Below are positions 5,464 to 8,170 of a stretch of 8,170 nucleotides of DNA, piece by piece. The translations under genes and the position numbers were made by a program. Numbering within the stretch: the stretch's first letter is position 1; each line of letters starts with the position of its first letter. The DNA is from Nitrospirales bacterium (GTDB lineage Bacteria; Nitrospirota; Nitrospiria; Nitrospirales; UBA8639), in NCBI GenBank assembly GCA_013817135.1, contig JACDDF010000070.1:1-8170 (forward strand). The letters are read 5' to 3'. Under the pieces are notes generated by a model, which worked only from the letters and a program-made list of their open reading frames with translations, was not told where the DNA came from and ran no database searches.

Positions 5464-6450
5464 ATGTCTACGGCCGAGCCATCTCAAACTGAGCAAGATA
5501 TTCCCTGGACGGAAGAGGCCTCGTCTCGACTGGAACGCGCTCCTTCGTTCCTGAGAGGTATGGTGCGCCGTCTCGCAGAAAAAAAGGCCAAAGAATTGGG
5601 GTATGCAGAAATTACGGCTGAAATTTTAGACCAATTTAAGCAGCAAATGATGGGCTCGATGGGGGGCGCGGCAGGCATGACTCAGGCTGTCGAAGATATG
5701 GCCCAAGGCAAACTCCCGTGGACCGCCGAGGCGCGGAAGCGACTAGAGGCCGTTCCAGAGTTCATGCGAAGCATGATTGGCAGGATCGCTGAAGATGTGG
5801 CCAAAGAACGCGGCCATATGGAAGTGAATGTGGAATTATTTGAAAAGGTCGAAGCTTTAGGTGATTTTCCGCTCGAGAAGAGCGTGCCTATGGAATGGAC
5901 CGATGAAGCTTTGGCTTTGTTGAATAAACGCATTGAGGATTCACCTCCGATTGCTATGGAATTTGTGACGGATATGTTAAAGCGGGACGCCGAAGATTTA
6001 GCCCGTGAGCAAGGGATCGTAAAGATTGATGCTGAGACTTTGATTCGTCTCTGGGAGGCTCCGCCCACACAGGTGACATGGACGGATGAGGCCTGGAAAC
6101 GTCTCCATACCTCACCTGATTTTGTCCGAAGCGGCATTCGAAAAGCTGCAGAACGCCGTGCGAGAAAACTCGGGCTAACCAGTATCGATTCTGAACACCT
6201 CACCACCTTTCGAAATGAAGCGATGATGAAAGCCGTCAAGCGGATTCGAAGTTTTGGCTATCAGGAACTGACCTTTGATGCGTTTGGCGATGCCATGCAA
6301 AAGGTTAAACGATTAAAGGGGAATGAGCAGGCGGAACATCGCTTGGATGAGATCAGGGATTACATGAAGAAAAAGCCTGATGTTGGTTTATTGGGTGATG
6401 AGCTGATGACCCGCTTCCGGAATTATTTAAAAGGAGAAGGCAAGCTGTAA
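5464..6450 (+). CDS. Tandem PCP_red-domain protein (four repeats plus a half repeat), function unknown
   Basis: PCP_red is a short helical domain first described at the C-terminus of the B subunit (ChlB/BchB) of dark-operative protochlorophyllide reductase. Here it occurs in tandem without the catalytic part. Each repeat runs W-T-x-E/D-A, a Leu, a Pro with Phe or Met two to six residues on, a basic helix with A-E, then G seven residues after that Glu and Ile/Val four further. Anchors are W15/E39/G46/I50, W86/E110/G117/V121, W145/E177/G184/I188 and W206/E230/G237/I241. Residues 251-274 look like the second half of a fifth repeat, followed by a charged helical tail. The 328-residue protein has no cysteine, no signal peptide and no membrane helix, so a cytoplasmic binding or scaffold role is likelier than catalysis. 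It starts three bases after ihfB with no visible ribosome binding site, implying translational coupling. I cannot name its ligand or partner. Confidence 0.85.
   Translation: MSTAEPSQTEQDIPWTEEASSRLERAPSFLRGMVRRLAEKKAKELGYAEITAEILDQFKQQMMGSMGGAAGMTQAVEDMAQGKLPWTAEARKRLEAVPEFMRSMIGRIAEDVAKERGHMEVNVELFEKVEALGDFPLEKSVPMEWTDEALALLNKRIEDSPPIAMEFVTDMLKRDAEDLAREQGIVKIDAETLIRLWEAPPTQVTWTDEAWKRLHTSPDFVRSGIRKAAERRARKLGLTSIDSEHLTTFRNEAMMKAVKRIRSFGYQELTFDAFGDAMQKVKRLKGNEQAEHRLDEIRDYMKKKPDVGLLGDELMTRFRNYLKGEGKL
5503..6285 (+). repeat. Coding repeats: PCP_red-like units 1-4 and half unit 5
   Basis: Approximate units are 5503-5637, 5716-5850, 5893-6054 and 6076-6210, with a second-half-only unit at 6214-6285. 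Units 1, 2 and 4 have exactly 24 residues between the Trp and the conserved Glu; unit 3 has 32. The repeats are diverged at DNA level and are recognised from the protein pattern, so the duplication is old. Confidence 0.75.
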
Positions 6451-6513
6451 CTGGTTTTTGATTCGTCCTGTTTTGGTTGTGACGTTGGAAATCATCCTGA
6501 AAGTTCCCTCTTC
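6451..6513. other. Convergent intergenic gap, no clear terminator
   Basis: These 63 bases separate the ends of two convergent genes. There are short T runs (for example GGTTTTTG near 6454) but no convincing GC-rich stem before them on either strand, so transcription may end by Rho or read through into the opposing gene. Confidence 0.5.
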
Positions 6514-7134
6514 TTACTTCCCCTGAGCCCCTTCTTTCGCGAGTTGATCGACAAGATCATTTTCCGGATTGCCGGAGTGAGCCTTCACTTTGACCCATTG
6601 AATAGAGATGCCTGATTCGATGACCGCCTGTGCGTAGGCTTGGGTAAACGGCAGTTTAGTGCGCCAGGCTCCGGTTACCCAACTTTCCAATCCTTGGTAA
6701 TCAAAGTAGATCGTCATTTCTGTAATCCCTTGGGATTGACACCATCTGAGGGCTTTGAGGATGGCAAGAATTTCACCAGCGACATTTCGGTGGTTCATGG
6801 CTGACTGCGGAATGTCGTTCCCTTTGTCCCGGTGAATCTCTACACCATTTTTTTTGGCCAGTAACCCCCATCCCAGCCGAAGAGAGCCATCGTCTTGTGG
6901 GAAGCAGGATCCATCGACCCAAACTTCGATAATCGAGGCCGATGTTGCTGCTGCTACTGGCTTCTTCTTGATTGGTTCACTGCTTAAACGAAAAGAAAGA
7001 AATGCTTCGGCTTCTTCTCTAGCGGGGAAAGCTTTATATTCGGCTCCTGGAAAATGATGTACTTGGGCACGGCAGGCATCCCAACTCTCAAAGATGCCAA
7101 TCGTGCGGCCGCGGCGAACGGCATAGAATTTCAT
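6514..7134 (-). CDS. rnhA: Ribonuclease HI with N-terminal viroplasmin domain
   Basis: RNase HI cuts the RNA strand of RNA-DNA hybrids, removing R-loops and primers. Residues 2-46 form a viroplasmin-type hybrid-binding domain (KFYAVRRGRTIGIF, ESWDAC, FPAREEAEAFL), a short lysine/alanine-rich linker follows at about 53-66, and residues 68-202 form the RNase H domain. The four metal-binding acids are visible: Asp74 in WVDGSC, Glu121 in VAGEI, Asp145 in YFDYQG and Asp196 in NDLVDQLA, with the assisting His186 in VKAHSGNPEN. The 206-residue length fits the viroplasmin-type bacterial enzymes (Bacillus halodurans-like), not the 155-residue E. coli form. ATG at 7134 gives a domain-complete start, although no good ribosome binding site is seen before it. 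The gene lies 95 bases downstream of the TPR gene on the same strand and could share its transcript. The gene symbol follows family usage. Confidence 0.93.
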   Translation of the reverse strand: MKFYAVRRGRTIGIFESWDACRAQVHHFPGAEYKAFPAREEAEAFLSFRLSSEPIKKKPVAAATSASIIEVWVDGSCFPQDDGSLRLGWGLLAKKNGVEIHRDKGNDIPQSAMNHRNVAGEILAILKALRWCQSQGITEMTIYFDYQGLESWVTGAWRTKLPFTQAYAQAVIESGISIQWVKVKAHSGNPENDLVDQLAKEGAQGK

Positions 7135-7229
7135 GAAGGCTTAGCGTGTGGGATATTCACAATGGAAATCTTTTTGCTACGAACACTGCTGAACCCGGGT
7201 ATTTCCCATAACGATTGCTTTTAGATTTG
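7135..7229. other. Short intergenic gap between the TPR gene and rnhA
   Basis: These 95 bases lie between the TPR stop and the rnhA start on the - strand. I see no convincing -35/-10 pair and no terminator. A partial dyad TGTG-N7-CACA at 7147-7161 and an 8-base palindrome ACCCGGGT at 7193-7200 are the only symmetric sites, and both are weak. Confidence 0.5.
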
Positions 7230-8170
7230 CTACTGTCTGGCTCCGCCTTGCAGGGCTTTGATTCTCCCCTTAGCCAGGTCAACTTTTGTCATTTCCTCAG
7301 GATTGTTCTCTGCCAGTATCAGGAAAGTTTCATATTCTTGAATGGCGCGTTTGGGATTATGGGATTCATAAGCTTCAGCCAAATTGAATCGAGCCTGAGC
7401 ATAGTTTGGCTGTAAGGCCAAAGCCTGCTCATAGGTTTCGATAGCCTTTGGTAATTTTCCAAGTTCCGCCAGGACCGAGCCGTAACTATTTAGGATGACT
7501 GCTGAGTATGGCTGGATGGTCAGGGCCTTCTCTAAGGTAGTTGCGGCTTCTGGAAGTCTGCCCATGCTTCGTAAAGCCAACCCAAGACGATGGTGGGCTT
7601 CCGCTAACTGTTTCGGATCAGATAACCCATATTGAATGGCTTTTTGATAAGCGTCCAAGGCTATTTCTGGCTGCTTGTTGCCGCAGGACGCAAATAAGGC
7701 AATTTCCCCTCTGGCAAATTGCTGAAGTCCTAAAAATTCTTTTTCTGACTCTAATTGTCCTGTTGGGCCTGGGAGTTCTTTCTCGGTGGAATCCGGATCT
7801 TTAATATAGGAGAGAAATTTGGAATGACTCCCATCTAAAATTGTTTCATAGGGATCAAGAACGAAAACTGCCATGACCAGTTGGTCCTGTTTCCCATGGG
7901 TGTGTCGCATGAAATATTGATGGGTGGACGTGGCTTTTCCCGTGCGATGCAGTGTGCCAGAATCGGGGGTTTGCTCTTTTAATAGTTGGGAAGAATGAAA
8001 AAAGAATTCACGAGCCGGAGGTAATTGGGCCAGAGTATGACGGAGTTTCGGATAATCTTCTAAGGAAAGACCAAGCGGGAATACGGTGATGACTCCCACA
8101 AGGGTCTGGTCTTCATTAAACATGAACCATTGTGCTTGCTTGTTGGGTGAGGCAGTTTCACGAAAGATTT
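7230..8170 (-). CDS. TPR-repeat protein with unassigned N-terminal domain, 5' end cut by window edge
   Basis: The frame stays open from the stop at 7230 to the right edge. The Met codon at 8123 is probably internal, because the sequence before it (RETASPNKQAQWF) continues smoothly, so the true start lies outside the window. Numbering from that Met, residues 1-110 form a mixed beta/alpha region (VGVITVFPLGLSLEDYP, FVLDPYETILDG) that I cannot assign to a family. Residues 111-130 look like a linker, and from about 135 there are tetratricopeptide repeats: a weak one at 135-166, then clear ones at 173-206, 207-240 and 241-273 with the usual Gly/Ala/Pro pattern (for example GLALRSMGRLPEAATTLEKA). 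TPRs bind protein partners. Whether the protein is exported or a lipoprotein cannot be judged without the N-terminus. It lies upstream of rnhA on the same strand, with no evident functional link. Confidence 0.8.
   Translation of the reverse strand, partial: IFRETASPNKQAQWFMFNEDQTLVGVITVFPLGLSLEDYPKLRHTLAQLPPAREFFFHSSQLLKEQTPDSGTLHRTGKATSTHQYFMRHTHGKQDQLVMAVFVLDPYETILDGSHSKFLSYIKDPDSTEKELPGPTGQLESEKEFLGLQQFARGEIALFASCGNKQPEIALDAYQKAIQYGLSDPKQLAEAHHRLGLALRSMGRLPEAATTLEKALTIQPYSAVILNSYGSVLAELGKLPKAIETYEQALALQPNYAQARFNLAEAYESHNPKRAIQEYETFLILAENNPEEMTKVDLAKGRIKALQGGARQ

Noticed and set aside
5682..6239. 185-codon open frame on the - strand opposite the PCP_red gene
   Set aside because: Its Ser/Arg-rich composition mirrors the Glu/Ala-rich coding strand, with no domain and no ribosome binding site; it is an antisense shadow.
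6451..6513. Intrinsic terminator between the convergent genes
   Set aside because: Short T runs exist, but no stable stem precedes them on either strand.
7147..7161. CRP/FNR-like operator upstream of rnhA (TGTG-N7-CACA)
   Set aside because: The half sites are only four bases and the spacing is one base short of the TGTGA-N6-TCACA consensus; chance is likely.

Overview
The window (roughly half G+C) reads as a chromosomal housekeeping locus of a Gram-negative-type bacterium. My best guess is the phylum Nitrospirota (Nitrospira-like). The reasons are a protein made of repeated PCP_red domains in a locus with no photosynthesis genes, the core order cmk - rpsA - ihfB with plsC and sppA inserted, and the style of the TPR protein. 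This assignment rests on recalled gene content and protein style, not on a search.

Layout. From the left edge to 6450 all genes lie on the + strand: the 3' part of aroA (EPSP synthase), cmk (CMP kinase), plsC (lysophosphatidate acyltransferase), rpsA (ribosomal protein S1, six S1 domains), sppA (short-form signal peptide peptidase), an ihfB-type DNA-bending protein, and a 328-residue protein built from four PCP_red-like repeats plus a fifth half repeat. A promoter with perfect -35 and -10 hexamers (TTGACA, 16 bp, TATAAT) overlaps the end of aroA and probably starts the cmk-plsC-rpsA transcript. From 6514 to the right edge two genes lie on the - strand and converge on the first group: an RNase HI with an N-terminal viroplasmin domain, and the C-terminal part of a TPR protein that runs off the window.

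How the genes fit together. aroA makes the shikimate-pathway precursor of chorismate. cmk recycles CMP and dCMP, plsC makes phosphatidic acid, rpsA brings mRNA to the ribosome, sppA clears cleaved signal peptides from the membrane, and ihfB bends DNA. This is a growth-linked cluster. cmk-plsC (4-base overlap) and ihfB-PCP_red (3-base gap, no ribosome binding site for the second gene) look translationally coupled.

Most worth a second look: the tandem PCP_red-like protein coupled to ihfB; cmk, which has a good ribosome binding site but no canonical start codon before its P-loop; the consensus promoter inside the aroA end; and a double hairpin in the ihfB leader that could also pair with the ihfB Shine-Dalgarno. 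No stretch over 300 bases lacks a gene. I saw no rRNA, tRNA, CRISPR array or insertion sequence.
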